From positions 1 through 64,000 of the forward strand of contig UQNQ01000007.1 of assembly GCA_900542425.1 (NCBI GenBank): a stretch of DNA of 64,000 nt, in the 5' to 3' direction. Shown here in pieces: positions 51,520 to 59,616 of the stretch (position 1 is its first letter; every line of letters begins with the position of its first letter). Under the pieces are notes generated by a model. The model did no database searches. It saw nothing but the letters and a program-made list of their open reading frames with translations, and was not told the DNA's origin. This DNA comes from an uncultured Eubacteriales bacterium. Its GTDB lineage: Bacteria; Bacillota; Clostridia; Oscillospirales; CAG-272. The position numbers and the translations under genes were made by a program.

Positions 51520-52194
51520 TCATCCGTTAATAGAGGGTACCTCTGCCTCCGCAAGCTCCACCCTCGCAAAATAAGCGTCACGGCGCAGCGCGCCGACATT
51601 CTCATATGTGGTCTCAAGCCAAACACAGAGATAAAACGGACCGTACTTCCCCGCGGTACGGCAGCATTCATAGATATCTTCTACACTTTCCGCTTCAAAG
51701 ATAAGCGAATAATCCTCATCGCTGTACAGCCGAAACCGCATAACAGGCATGACGGAATCACCGGCTGACGGCAAGATGATATTCACATCGGAAAAAACTC
51801 CTATCTCCACATCGGGAAGAACATCCGCAATTGCCGGTAACCGGGAAGAAACGCTGTTAAAAATCAAATATCCATCGGCATAAAAGCCCTCATCAGGAAT
51901 CTCTATGCAAACCATTTCCGCATAGAGGCGTATATTTTCTCCGTCAGCATTTGTAAGCATGAGATCAGGCGCGGCAAGATAATCCACAGTATGTTCCATA
52001 TCCGTGTCCGTGACAGTCGTGACAGTTGTCCCCTGTGTCTCCGGAGCGTTTGTTGCTTCCGTTATCCTTTCGGGTTCTGTCACGCCAAAAAGAGTCCCGG
52101 CAGTTTCGCCGTTTTGCGCGGTCTCATCATGGGAGCATGAGACAGACAGAATAAGCAAACTAACAATCAGAATCACCAAAATGAATTTTTTCAT
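51520..52194 (-). CDS. Lipoprotein of unknown function
   Basis: 224 residues. Lipobox signal LILVILIV-SLLILSVSC (lipidated Cys about residue 20), a Thr/Glu-rich linker, then a beta-rich domain ending YLCVWLETTYENVGALRRDAYFARVELAE. The end resembles that of the next lipoprotein (YYVRIAVNVGDPIFYTDAYYAWARLELTE), so the two genes are probably paralogues. Same-strand group with two other lipoprotein genes; function unknown. Confidence 0.7.
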   Translation of the reverse strand: MKKFILVILIVSLLILSVSCSHDETAQNGETAGTLFGVTEPERITEATNAPETQGTTVTTVTDTDMEHTVDYLAAPDLMLTNADGENIRLYAEMVCIEIPDEGFYADGYLIFNSVSSRLPAIADVLPDVEIGVFSDVNIILPSAGDSVMPVMRFRLYSDEDYSLIFEAESVEDIYECCRTAGKYGPFYLCVWLETTYENVGALRRDAYFARVELAEAEVPSING

Positions 52195-52276
52195 AAAAGC
52201 ACCTCTGTAGATTCTTTATCAATTTACCGATTTGTCGATTCTGCCCGCCTGATATCTCACTCTTCTTGATAAAATT

Positions 52277-52948
52277 TTATTCTGTAAGCTCCAGCCTTGC
52301 CCAAGCGTAATAGGCATCCGTATAGAAAATAGGATCTCCAACATTAACCGCAATTCTTACATAATATGTTCCAGTTCCGTTTTCATATGAAAAATCCACC
52401 AACCGAAGCTCTTCATCTTTCTGATACAAACCGAGGAATTCAAACTCACTGTCATAAAGAGAATACCCTCCGTAGAACACGTCGTCTCGCTCCTCTTGAG
52501 CAACAAGAGAAAAAGCATCTCCTGTGATAGACGGCAGCAGTGCGAAATCCTCCATGAGGTCAAATCCGTCCGAAGTACCAGGAGACTGCTCTGTCATATA
52601 GCACTGCACGTTTTCTTCCCCGTTTGTAACAAAAACAACGGGAACATCATCCGGATTCACTACAGGAACACCGGTGTCCGCTGTGGTCTCAGAAGCGGTC
52701 GTATCGACCGATTCTGAGGCAGACGTGTCTGTGGATTCCGAGGCGGAAGTAAGTTCCGATGACGCTGTCGTCTCCTCGGTTGTCTGTGTTTCCGGTGTCG
52801 AATCGGTTGTGGGCAATGTGGTTTCACTGTCTGTCGTCTGCGAGGATCCATGAGCTTTCGTCGTTTCATCACCCGAAGCTTCCCCGCAGGCAAAAAGAGC
52901 CGTCATCATAACCGCCGTCAAAATAAGAGCTAAAAACTTTTTCATCAT
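52277..52948 (-). CDS. Lipoprotein with Ser/Thr-rich linker
   Basis: 223 residues. Lipobox ILTAVMMTALFAC, then about 70 residues dominated by Thr, Ser and Glu, then a beta-rich domain (VPVVFVTNGEENVQCYMTEQS and, at the end, TYYVRIAVNVGDPIFYTDAYYAWARLELTE). Probably anchored to the membrane and displayed through the wall. Second gene of the three-lipoprotein group; paralogue of the preceding protein in its C-terminal part. Function unknown. Confidence 0.75.
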   Translation of the reverse strand: MMKKFLALILTAVMMTALFACGEASGDETTKAHGSSQTTDSETTLPTTDSTPETQTTEETTASSELTSASESTDTSASESVDTTASETTADTGVPVVNPDDVPVVFVTNGEENVQCYMTEQSPGTSDGFDLMEDFALLPSITGDAFSLVAQEERDDVFYGGYSLYDSEFEFLGLYQKDEELRLVDFSYENGTGTYYVRIAVNVGDPIFYTDAYYAWARLELTE

Positions 52949-52977
52949 CTATACCTCCTCCGAATGTTTTCGGAAAA

Positions 52978-53385
52978 TTAAACTTCATCGGGAACAGAAT
53001 CGTCTCCCGTCGACTCCGACAGACTTTCGATATAAGATAAAATCTCCTGCGCGCCGTTGTAATCCAGGCTTTGCGAACCAGTGCGAACTGTTAGAATAAT
53101 CGAAAACTCATCTTCTGCAATCTGCATGATATAGAATGACGTATTCTCGTCAATCGGATAACGCAGCTGAGGAACAAGCGCTGATGAAATGATATAAAAA
53201 TATTCCTCCGGAATATCGGAAAAACGAATCGAATCCCCCTTTTCCGATAAAATATCATACAAAACATCAAGCGTTAAGTCGGCTTTGATCACGGTCGGAG
53301 GTTCCGTCTCGGCAGTTGCGCCGCATGAAACAAATACAAAAAGAAAACACAAAACAAAGCCAAAGAAAAATGCTCTTTTTATCAT
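52978..53385 (-). CDS. Small lipoprotein
   Basis: 135 residues. Signal and lipobox FFFGFVLCFLFVFVSC, then LDVLYDILSEKGDSIRFSDIPEEYFYIISSAL and a C-terminal helix ILSYIESLSES. First gene of the lipoprotein group, downstream of a near-consensus promoter at 53422-53450. Resembles DUF4358-like lipoproteins of Clostridia in size and layout, but I cannot confirm it. Confidence 0.7.
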   Translation of the reverse strand: MIKRAFFFGFVLCFLFVFVSCGATAETEPPTVIKADLTLDVLYDILSEKGDSIRFSDIPEEYFYIISSALVPQLRYPIDENTSFYIMQIAEDEFSIILTVRTGSQSLDYNGAQEILSYIESLSESTGDDSVPDEV

Positions 53386-53421
53386 CCAACGTTTCTCCCT
53401 CTCATGTAACTTACCTTTTTT

Positions 53422-53450
53422 ATTTTACTTCAACATGCAGTTTTTGTCAA
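53422..53450 (-). promoter_or_regulatory. SigA-type promoter of the lipoprotein genes
   Basis: TTGACA (53450-53445), 17 bases, TAAAAT (53427-53422) on the minus strand, about 37 bases upstream of the first lipoprotein start codon. Confidence 0.8.
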
Positions 53451-53539
53451 TATCGGGGCGCATATCCATATGTATTTTGTGAAAAAATAAAAATAGATTC
53501 CGGACAGAAAAAATCCGGCAAATGAAAGGAATTTTGAAA

Positions 53540-53761
53540 ATGGAAATCAAAAAAAGAACCGGCAAGGAAAGATATTACAAAAGCGCCTCGGATTATTCCA
53601 AAGATGCATTTTTAACAAATCCGATCGCATCTGCGACTGACTGTACAGGTATTACGCAAACCATTCCCGAAACGGAAGAAGAGGCACAATCCTTTTGCGA
53701 TATCGCCGATATTCCCGTTACCTCGCTCGATGGTTTCGAGAAATACAAAAAAGCAAAATAA
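53540..53761 (+). CDS. Small protein of unknown function
   Basis: About 73 residues: MEIKKRTGKERYYKSASDYSKDAF, then TEEEAQSFCDIADIPVTSLDGFEKYKKAK. No signal peptide or membrane segment, no recognised family. AAAGGA lies 10 bases before the ATG at 53540; a further ATG at 53522 has no site. A strong terminator follows at 53841-53871, which supports a real transcript. Confidence 0.5.
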   Translation: MEIKKRTGKERYYKSASDYSKDAFLTNPIASATDCTGITQTIPETEEEAQSFCDIADIPVTSLDGFEKYKKAK

Positions 53762-53840
53762 TCGGGCCGAAGATTTTTTTACAATCTTTGAGAATAAACA
53801 TGGCTATCTCCTCCATGCCAAAACGGAAAAGCAATGCATA

Positions 53841-53871
53841 AAAATGCCTGCGCAAAAGCGCAGGCATTTTT
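53841..53871. terminator. Bidirectional terminator between convergent genes
   Basis: AAAATGCCTGCGC pairs perfectly with GCGCAGGCATTTT around AAAA, with A and T runs on both sides. It serves the plus-strand small gene and the minus-strand CotF-like gene. Confidence 0.92.
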
Positions 53872-53873
53872 CT

Positions 53874-54131
53874 TTACTGCTGATATTTATTTCTCGCTTC
53901 CGTTACCTTCTGGGCATCGGCAACTTCCGTCGGATACCATCCGCGGTTGCTCATTTCACGGAAAAGTTCAAACTGAATGTCATGTTCCTCTGTGAGAATC
54001 TGCATCACCGTGCCGCGAAGCTCAGGAGAAGCGGATTCGTTGGCAAACGTATTGTAATGGTCGCTGATATACTTTTGAGAATTCAGCGCATCTGTAAGTC
54101 TGTCTTTATCGGAAAAAGAAGGTTGTATCAT
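53874..54131 (-). CDS. CotF-like spore coat protein
   Basis: 85 residues, helical: DRLTDALNSQKYISDHYNTFANESASPELRGTVMQILTEEHDIQFELF is typical of the coat F (CotF) domain, and it ends EMSNRGWYPTEVADAQKV. These ferritin-like helical proteins occur in coats of Bacilli and Clostridia spores. AAGGAGG precedes the ATG. It is 13 bases downstream of a second small helical gene, likely cotranscribed in the mother cell. Confidence 0.85.
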   Translation of the reverse strand: MIQPSFSDKDRLTDALNSQKYISDHYNTFANESASPELRGTVMQILTEEHDIQFELFREMSNRGWYPTEVADAQKVTEARNKYQQ

Positions 54132-54144
54132 TTTTATTTCCTCC

Positions 54145-54333
54145 TTATTTTGTCAAATAGCAGAAAAGCGATTGATAATGATTCTCATGCTTTGCTGCGA
54201 TCTGTTCATATTTCTGTTTCAGCACTGTGTCATTCGTGCTTTCGGCATATTCTGTATATTTATTGATAAGATTTTGCTCAAGATTCAGCTGATCCTGAAT
54301 CGTTCCGAGTTCTTTGGATGTGATAACCGGCAT
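54145..54333 (-). CDS. Small CotF-related helical protein
   Basis: 62 residues: ELGTIQDQLNLEQNLINKYTEYA then LKQKYEQIAAKHENHYQSLF, a two-helix half-ferritin-like pattern resembling CotF-type or related coat proteins. AAGGAG precedes the ATG. Probably works with the coat protein encoded next to it. The upstream 54334-54580 segment has no gene I can support. Confidence 0.7.
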   Translation of the reverse strand: MPVITSKELGTIQDQLNLEQNLINKYTEYAESTNDTVLKQKYEQIAAKHENHYQSLFCYLTK

Positions 54334-54580
54334 TTTTATTTGCTCCTTTTTTTGTTTTCGGACTTTTACGTCCTATATTAGTCTGCGTCCGTTATGACCT
54401 TTTTATTTGTCACAAATATTTGAAGCGACTGACATTTTTTCATGTTTGAAAACAAAAAAGCAATCGGAATTTCAAATCAAACGAAAGTGTTATTTGCTTT
54501 CTTCTTTACCGGATTCTTTTATGATTTCAAAATATTTTTTATCCATTTTTTGAGGGCACATCGTTTTTCTGAATTTGATA

Positions 54581-55531
54581 TCATTGGCTGTCTTTTGGCT
54601 TTGTTTTTTTCTTTTTCTCTCGGGGCTCGATGGAAACGTCTGATACTCCCTCTTTGAACCCTTCGCCAATGGTTTCCGTCGCTTCTCCTAAAATCATAAA
54701 TGCAGAAGGATCAATTGAGCGTACCAATGTCTTAAGGGAATAAAGTTCATTTTTCTTTACCACACATAAAATAATTTTTCTGTTTTCTTTTGTATACCAT
54801 CCCATTCCGTCGATCATGGTTACCCCTCGTTCAAGCTCTTCCGTCAAAGCGTCCGCAACCTTGGCATAAGAGTCCGAAAAAATATACGCGAGTCGTGTCC
54901 GCTCAAATCCGCCGTTTACAAATTCCAATGCGGCAGAAGACATAAAAATCGCGAGGAAAGAAAAGAAAATAGAAACATAGCTTCCCGATATGATCGACGA
55001 AAAAATAACAACCGCCGCATCAATGACAAGAATCAGTTTTGCAGTTGGGAGTCCTGCGAATTTCAGCTTAATTAAAAGCGCTGCAAGATCGGAGCCTCCG
55101 GTCGTATAACCCCTTGCAAACATAAGACCAACGGCGGCTCCGACAACGATTCCGCCGAAAATGGCATACAGCAGTGAATTTTCCTCCGGATTAGGAAAAG
55201 CCGGTGAAAAAATTTCCAGCAATGCGGTAAGATCGACAAAAACCGAGGAAACGACAATACCGATGATTCCTTTGATGCTTGCCCGGAAGCCATAAAAACG
55301 CATAAACAGCAGTACCAGCGGCACATTGATCACAAGGATCATGGTACCGGTTGGTAATCCATACAGCAAATTTAACACTGTCGCAAGACCGCCGGCGCCT
55401 CCGATAAAAATGCCTCCCGGGATAAGGAACATATTGTAAGCCATGCCGAAAAGAAAACCGCTGACAAGAAGGAAACCTGCATCGGTAAGTATTTCTTTTC
55501 TTTTTTTTCGTTGATTCATTTTTTTCATCAT
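54581..55531 (-). CDS. YitT-family membrane protein
   Basis: About 316 residues. Five to six membrane helices (DAGFLLVSGFLFGMAYNMFLIPGGIFIGGAGGLA and FLLFMRFYGF-type segments) and a C-terminal DUF2179 domain (GVTMIDGMGWYTKENRKIILCVVKKNELYSLKTLVRSID). YitT proteins are widespread and possibly transport-related; substrate unknown. The ATG at 55531 (or 55528) is chosen, with AGGAG 5 bases upstream, rather than the frame start at 55600. The C-terminus is Lys-rich. Confidence 0.85.
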   Translation of the reverse strand: MMKKMNQRKKRKEILTDAGFLLVSGFLFGMAYNMFLIPGGIFIGGAGGLATVLNLLYGLPTGTMILVINVPLVLLFMRFYGFRASIKGIIGIVVSSVFVDLTALLEIFSPAFPNPEENSLLYAIFGGIVVGAAVGLMFARGYTTGGSDLAALLIKLKFAGLPTAKLILVIDAAVVIFSSIISGSYVSIFFSFLAIFMSSAALEFVNGGFERTRLAYIFSDSYAKVADALTEELERGVTMIDGMGWYTKENRKIILCVVKKNELYSLKTLVRSIDPSAFMILGEATETIGEGFKEGVSDVSIEPREKKKKTKPKDSQ

Positions 55532-55743
55532 GAATTCTCCTTTGTAATAGTATAACCAAACAGCGAATATATTTGATAACAAATATATAATTTTCATCAA
55601 AAACGATTCAGCGGTGCGTCTCTTTTGTCATTTTATGAAGGCATTCTTTCTTTTGATTAAGCATAGGACAATCAAACTTCACATAAAAATCACAGACACC
55701 GCACAGAAATTCCGCAACTGTATCCGGAAGAATCAGGAGCTGC

Positions 55744-57327
55744 ATGAAACGATTAAAACGATTTTTTGTAAATGCATTGATCCTCGGCGGGACTACTATT
55801 TTTATGAGGAGTATCTCTGTTGTTTTCAGTGCATATGTATCGGGAAAAATTGGCGCTGAGGGAATGGGGCTTTTCTCTCTGATTTCAAGCGTATATATGT
55901 TCGCCGTCACGCTTGCGACCTCCGGCATCAGCCTTGCCGTAACAAGACTGATTTCGGAAGAAATAGGAAAGGGCAACGGTAAAGGTGCCGTTCAGGCAAT
56001 CAAACATTGTGCGGGCTATGCTTTTATTTTTGGATGCTCAGCATCCGTTCTCCTTTTTTTCGGCGCAGACTTTATTTCGAGTCATATTTTACGTGATGCA
56101 AGAACCTATCTTTCTCTTCGTGTTCTTGCAGTAACGCTTCCTTTTATCGCGCTTTCCAATGTCCTCGGCGGTTATTTCAATGCGGTAAGACGCGTATATA
56201 AAAGTGCATCTGCAAGCATTGCGGAACAATTTGTCAAAATTTTCATCACCGTGTGTTTGCTTATGGCGATTGCCCCCCGCGGAACAGAATACGCATGTCT
56301 TGCGCTCGTTGTAGGAACCGCCGTTTCTGAAGCACTTTCGTTCTTTTATCTCCTTATCTTTTATTTGATGGATAAAAAGAAGCATATTCGGGCAGAAGAA
56401 GGCACCACATATCCGGATATGAGAAAAAGGATGCTTTCCATCTCTCTTCCCATTGCGCTTTCTTCCTATCTGCGCTCCGGACTTGTTACCATTGAACATA
56501 TTCTGATTCCGATCGGGCTGCGGCGTCACGGATCCGATTACCAAACCGCTCTTGCCTCTTACGGTACCATTCACGGAATGGTATTTCCTCTGATTCTGTT
56601 TCCGTCTGCCGTTTGTTCGACCTTTGCCGGACTGATTGTCCCTGAACTTTCCGAGCTTGCGGCAAAATACGGAAATATCTACGGCAATAAACATATTTGC
56701 TATATTGTACGGAGAGCGCTGTGCTTTGCCCTTTTATTCGGTATCGGGACGGCGGGAATTTTCCTTTGTTTCGCAAAGCCCTTGGGACTTCTCGTCTACG
56801 GAAGCGAAGAAGCGGCAAAATATATCGGTATTTTTGCCTCTCTGATTCCCGTTATGTATCTTGATACGACAGTGGATGGGATGCTCAAAGGACTCGGTCA
56901 GCAATTTAACTCTATGATCTATAATATCATTGACGCATCGATGAGTGTCCTCCTTGTATGGACGCTAATGCCGAAGCTTGGGATTTACGGTTATGTAATC
57001 TGTGTTTTTTTAACGGAACTTGTTAACCTTGCTTTTAGCCTGAACCGCCTGCTTACCGTCACAGGAGTAAAAATTCCGATTTTCCGCGCGGTACTCTCTC
57101 CTGTTGTCTGCATCATCGGCGCCACTTCCCTTTGCATGCTTACCATGAGAATCACCCTGCCGTCCTCTGTCAGTTATTTAGCTGTCACGATTATTGGCAT
57201 TCTTCTTACACTTATCTTTTATATTCTCCTGCTCAGAACCACACAGGGACTTTCCGGAGAAGATGTCGCATGGGTACGCAGCATTTTGAAAGACCCAAAG
57301 CCGGATTCCTCTATTCGTAATGTATAG
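55744..57327 (+). CDS. SpoVB-like MOP-superfamily flippase
   Basis: 527 residues with 12-14 membrane helices. MKRLKRFFVNALILGGTTIFMRSISVVFSAYVSGKIGAEGMGLFSLI is typical of stage V sporulation protein B and related lipid-linked polysaccharide flippases; the middle contains RSGLVTIEHILIPIGLRRHG. It probably moves a lipid-linked cell-wall precursor, in vegetative growth or the spore cortex. AGGAG lies 4-5 bases before the ATG. Divergent from the yitT gene with about 210 bases between. Confidence 0.85.
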   Translation: MKRLKRFFVNALILGGTTIFMRSISVVFSAYVSGKIGAEGMGLFSLISSVYMFAVTLATSGISLAVTRLISEEIGKGNGKGAVQAIKHCAGYAFIFGCSASVLLFFGADFISSHILRDARTYLSLRVLAVTLPFIALSNVLGGYFNAVRRVYKSASASIAEQFVKIFITVCLLMAIAPRGTEYACLALVVGTAVSEALSFFYLLIFYLMDKKKHIRAEEGTTYPDMRKRMLSISLPIALSSYLRSGLVTIEHILIPIGLRRHGSDYQTALASYGTIHGMVFPLILFPSAVCSTFAGLIVPELSELAAKYGNIYGNKHICYIVRRALCFALLFGIGTAGIFLCFAKPLGLLVYGSEEAAKYIGIFASLIPVMYLDTTVDGMLKGLGQQFNSMIYNIIDASMSVLLVWTLMPKLGIYGYVICVFLTELVNLAFSLNRLLTVTGVKIPIFRAVLSPVVCIIGATSLCMLTMRITLPSSVSYLAVTIIGILLTLIFYILLLRTTQGLSGEDVAWVRSILKDPKPDSSIRNV

Positions 57328-57328
57328 G

Positions 57329-57407
57329 AGAATATCCGCCGGAGAACTTGGCGGATGTTCTTCTCTTGCAAAAAACAAGTGATTTGCATTGCAAATCACT
57401 TGTTTTT
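57329..57407. terminator. Two hairpins between convergent genes
   Basis: First AGAATATCCGCC/GGCGGATGTTCT (57329-57361), then a perfect 17-bp stem AAAAACAAGTGATTTGC/GCAAATCACTTGTTTTT (57371-57407). The second works in both directions and separates the flippase and esterase genes. Confidence 0.92.
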
Positions 57408-57428
57408 ATCTATGAACAAAACTTCACC

Positions 57429-59069
57429 TTATCCATTTGCTTTTGATTGACTGAGAAGCCACTCAATCAAGCCGTTTTCTGAAAACGCCTGTGTCCATAT
57501 GCTGTGACCGAGTCCGGGATAGTAAGTTGTCTTTATTTTTGTTCCTCCTGCCTCGTGAATCGCCTTTTCCATATCTTTTGTTCCGCTGACAGGTACTGTA
57601 GGATCCGCCTCTCCGTGCATCGCCCAAATCGCGATTTCAGTAAGCTCATCCGCCATAGAAGGAATGCCCGCTCCACAGACGGGAATTGCCGCTGCAAAAA
57701 GCTCAGGATTGCGGGCAAGGATTTCCCATGTTCCGTATCCTCCCATCGAAATTCCCGCAACATATACACGGTCTTCATCAATTTTTTCCTCGGCGATGAT
57801 TTCTTTTAAAAGTTCGGTTGCCGCCGCAAGAGAAAGCGTGGGTTTTTCTGTAAGCTCACGCGAGCCGGTATTCCATACCTTTCCAACAGGAACCCAATTT
57901 AAAGACGCCGGATCTGCCGGACATTGCGGTGCCAAGATGACGCAGTTGTCTGCCGCAACAAGCTTATCCAACAATGCGTTCGGTCCGCCGAGCACTCTTA
58001 TCTGCTGAGAATTGTCCGTTCCGCACTCGCCATAGCCATGCAGGAAAAGAAGGATGGGATATTCCTTGGCTGCATCCGCATCATAATCCGAAGGATAATA
58101 TGCGCGGTAAGGCAAAGTAACGCTTTCCCCCGATTCCGGATCGGTATAGCTGTAATTTGCATACTTCATGCTGTCAACGCCGGAAACCGAAACATCTGCA
58201 TCCTTTGCGTAATCATAAAGTTTGACCTCATCGATTATGCCGACAAATTGTCCATCCACGCCATTATAACCCATCAGCAAATCATAACCCGGAGAAGAAG
58301 TTTCGATTGCTGCTCCTTGGCACTGAAAAACATCGTCAATATAAAACGATATCGTGTTGGTCTCTCCGTTTTGAATTGCCGTCGCTTTATGCCAAGCCGT
58401 ATCGGCACCGGTTTCCGACATCATATTATAAGTGCCGGTTCCGCCGTTTCCGGTTACACCAAGAGCGATTTTCTGAGAACTCGGGTTAATCCAAAAGCCA
58501 ACATACTTGTATGCATCGTCACTGATAAGTAAGCCCTTCTGAATCATACACGGCCAGTTGGAGCCGGCTTGCGTTCCTGACCATTTGAACCAGATTTCTA
58601 GCGTAAAGCTATCGTTTGCCGAAAAATTAAGCTCCTCTGCATCCTTGACTACGACATGCTGCCCAAGTCCGGTGAACTGCAAGCCTTTATAGGTATGCCC
58701 TTCTGTAATTACCGGATTTCCGACAATTGTTCCGTCATGTCCGTTGCCTGTGACATCCAGAACGACACCGTCCTCAATGCTGTCAAATGCCCAATAAGCA
58801 ATCAGTCCCTCTTCTTCTTCATACGTATAGGTAGGTTCCTGCGGATCTTCCGGCTTTGTAGTTTCCGTTGCCTCCGTCGTTTCCGTTGTCTCTGTTGTCT
58901 CTGTTGTCTCTGTTGTATTCGATTCTTTGGTATCCACGGTTGAATCCTCCGTCGCATTTGTTGATTCGGTCGTGCTCGAGCTTTCCGTTTGACCGGGGTC
59001 GCCTCCGCAGCCGGAAAAAATCCCGGCAAGCATCAGCAATGCTAACAATAAAGCAGCTGTTTTTTTCAT
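57429..59069 (-). CDS. LamG-domain esterase/PHB-depolymerase-like lipoprotein
   Basis: 546 residues. Lipobox LLALLMLAGIFSGC, a Thr/Glu linker with repeated TETTETTE, a concanavalin-like LamG domain (about 100-290, ending KLYDYAKDADVSVSG), and an alpha/beta hydrolase with GISMGGYGTWE (Ser nucleophile), an Asp in GEADPTVPVSG and His in YPGLGHSIW. The full catalytic triad is visible. A surface-anchored esterase of the feruloyl/polyhydroxybutyrate depolymerase type, probably acting on plant polysaccharide or other esters. Substrate unknown. Confidence 0.85.
   Translation of the reverse strand: MKKTAALLLALLMLAGIFSGCGGDPGQTESSSTTESTNATEDSTVDTKESNTTETTETTETTETTEATETTKPEDPQEPTYTYEEEEGLIAYWAFDSIEDGVVLDVTGNGHDGTIVGNPVITEGHTYKGLQFTGLGQHVVVKDAEELNFSANDSFTLEIWFKWSGTQAGSNWPCMIQKGLLISDDAYKYVGFWINPSSQKIALGVTGNGGTGTYNMMSETGADTAWHKATAIQNGETNTISFYIDDVFQCQGAAIETSSPGYDLLMGYNGVDGQFVGIIDEVKLYDYAKDADVSVSGVDSMKYANYSYTDPESGESVTLPYRAYYPSDYDADAAKEYPILLFLHGYGECGTDNSQQIRVLGGPNALLDKLVAADNCVILAPQCPADPASLNWVPVGKVWNTGSRELTEKPTLSLAAATELLKEIIAEEKIDEDRVYVAGISMGGYGTWEILARNPELFAAAIPVCGAGIPSMADELTEIAIWAMHGEADPTVPVSGTKDMEKAIHEAGGTKIKTTYYPGLGHSIWTQAFSENGLIEWLLSQSKANG
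58862..58920. repeat. Nine-base repeats encoding the Thr/Glu linker
   Basis: On the plus strand the unit TCTGTTGTC and close variants are repeated about six times. The repeat encodes the TETTETTE linker on the minus strand and could expand or contract by slippage. Confidence 0.75.
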
Positions 59070-59532
59070 AGATTGCTCCTTTCTGATTGCTTTTACGCTT
59101 CACTCTGCCAGTTTTCAGCGTAACGGACAAAAATTGCTGCATCCGTAAAACAAGAGATTTCTGATATTTGCACAAAAACATTCCCTTTTATATCAACAAC
59201 ATCGATAGCAGAAAATCATACAATCCGGTTTTCATGCGCATTTTTGTAAATAGAATGAAGCACTTATATACAGATTCTTGTTTTATTTTCATTATTTTAT
59301 CACAAAAAATCAATATCTACAAGCATCTGATGTTGTCACAATACACAAACAGAAGTTGTCATTCCACACACAATAAAACCACGAACATCGTTTTTCCCGT
59401 TTATCCTCAAATTTGACGTCAATTTCCGTATCAAAGCCAAAAAACAGCAGCAGGATTTTGAAAGAACGTATGACGTGATTTATTATATGGCTTTCTTGGA
59501 AAAGCAGCTACAGAGTTCTGAAAATAAAAACT
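59070..59532. other. Gene-poor intergenic region with possible gene fragment
   Basis: About 460 bases between divergent/convergent secreted-protein genes. No complete gene is supported. On the plus strand, roughly 59412-59520 translates to a protein-like fragment including FDVNFRIKAKKQQQDFERTYD and YYMAFLEKQLQSSE without a start codon, possibly the remnant of a lost gene. Confidence 0.4.
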
Positions 59533-59561
59533 GGGGGAACAGGCATTCTGCCTGCTCCCCC
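59533..59561 (-). terminator. Terminator after the M6 protease gene
   Basis: GGGGG-AA-CAGGC pairs with GCCTG-CT-CCCCC, a strong GC stem with a small loop. On the minus strand it is followed by GTTTTTATTTTC. It lies about 55 bases after the M6 stop. Confidence 0.8.
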
Positions 59562-59616
59562 GATTTTTGCGGTATATCTTATATCATAGTTTACCGTTTC
59601 TTATTTGCAGAGTCAA

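Noticed and set aside
51444..51671. Separate 75-residue minus-strand gene
   Set aside because: It is an alternative frame of the lipoprotein gene and its extension; the lipoprotein frame has the signal peptide and start.
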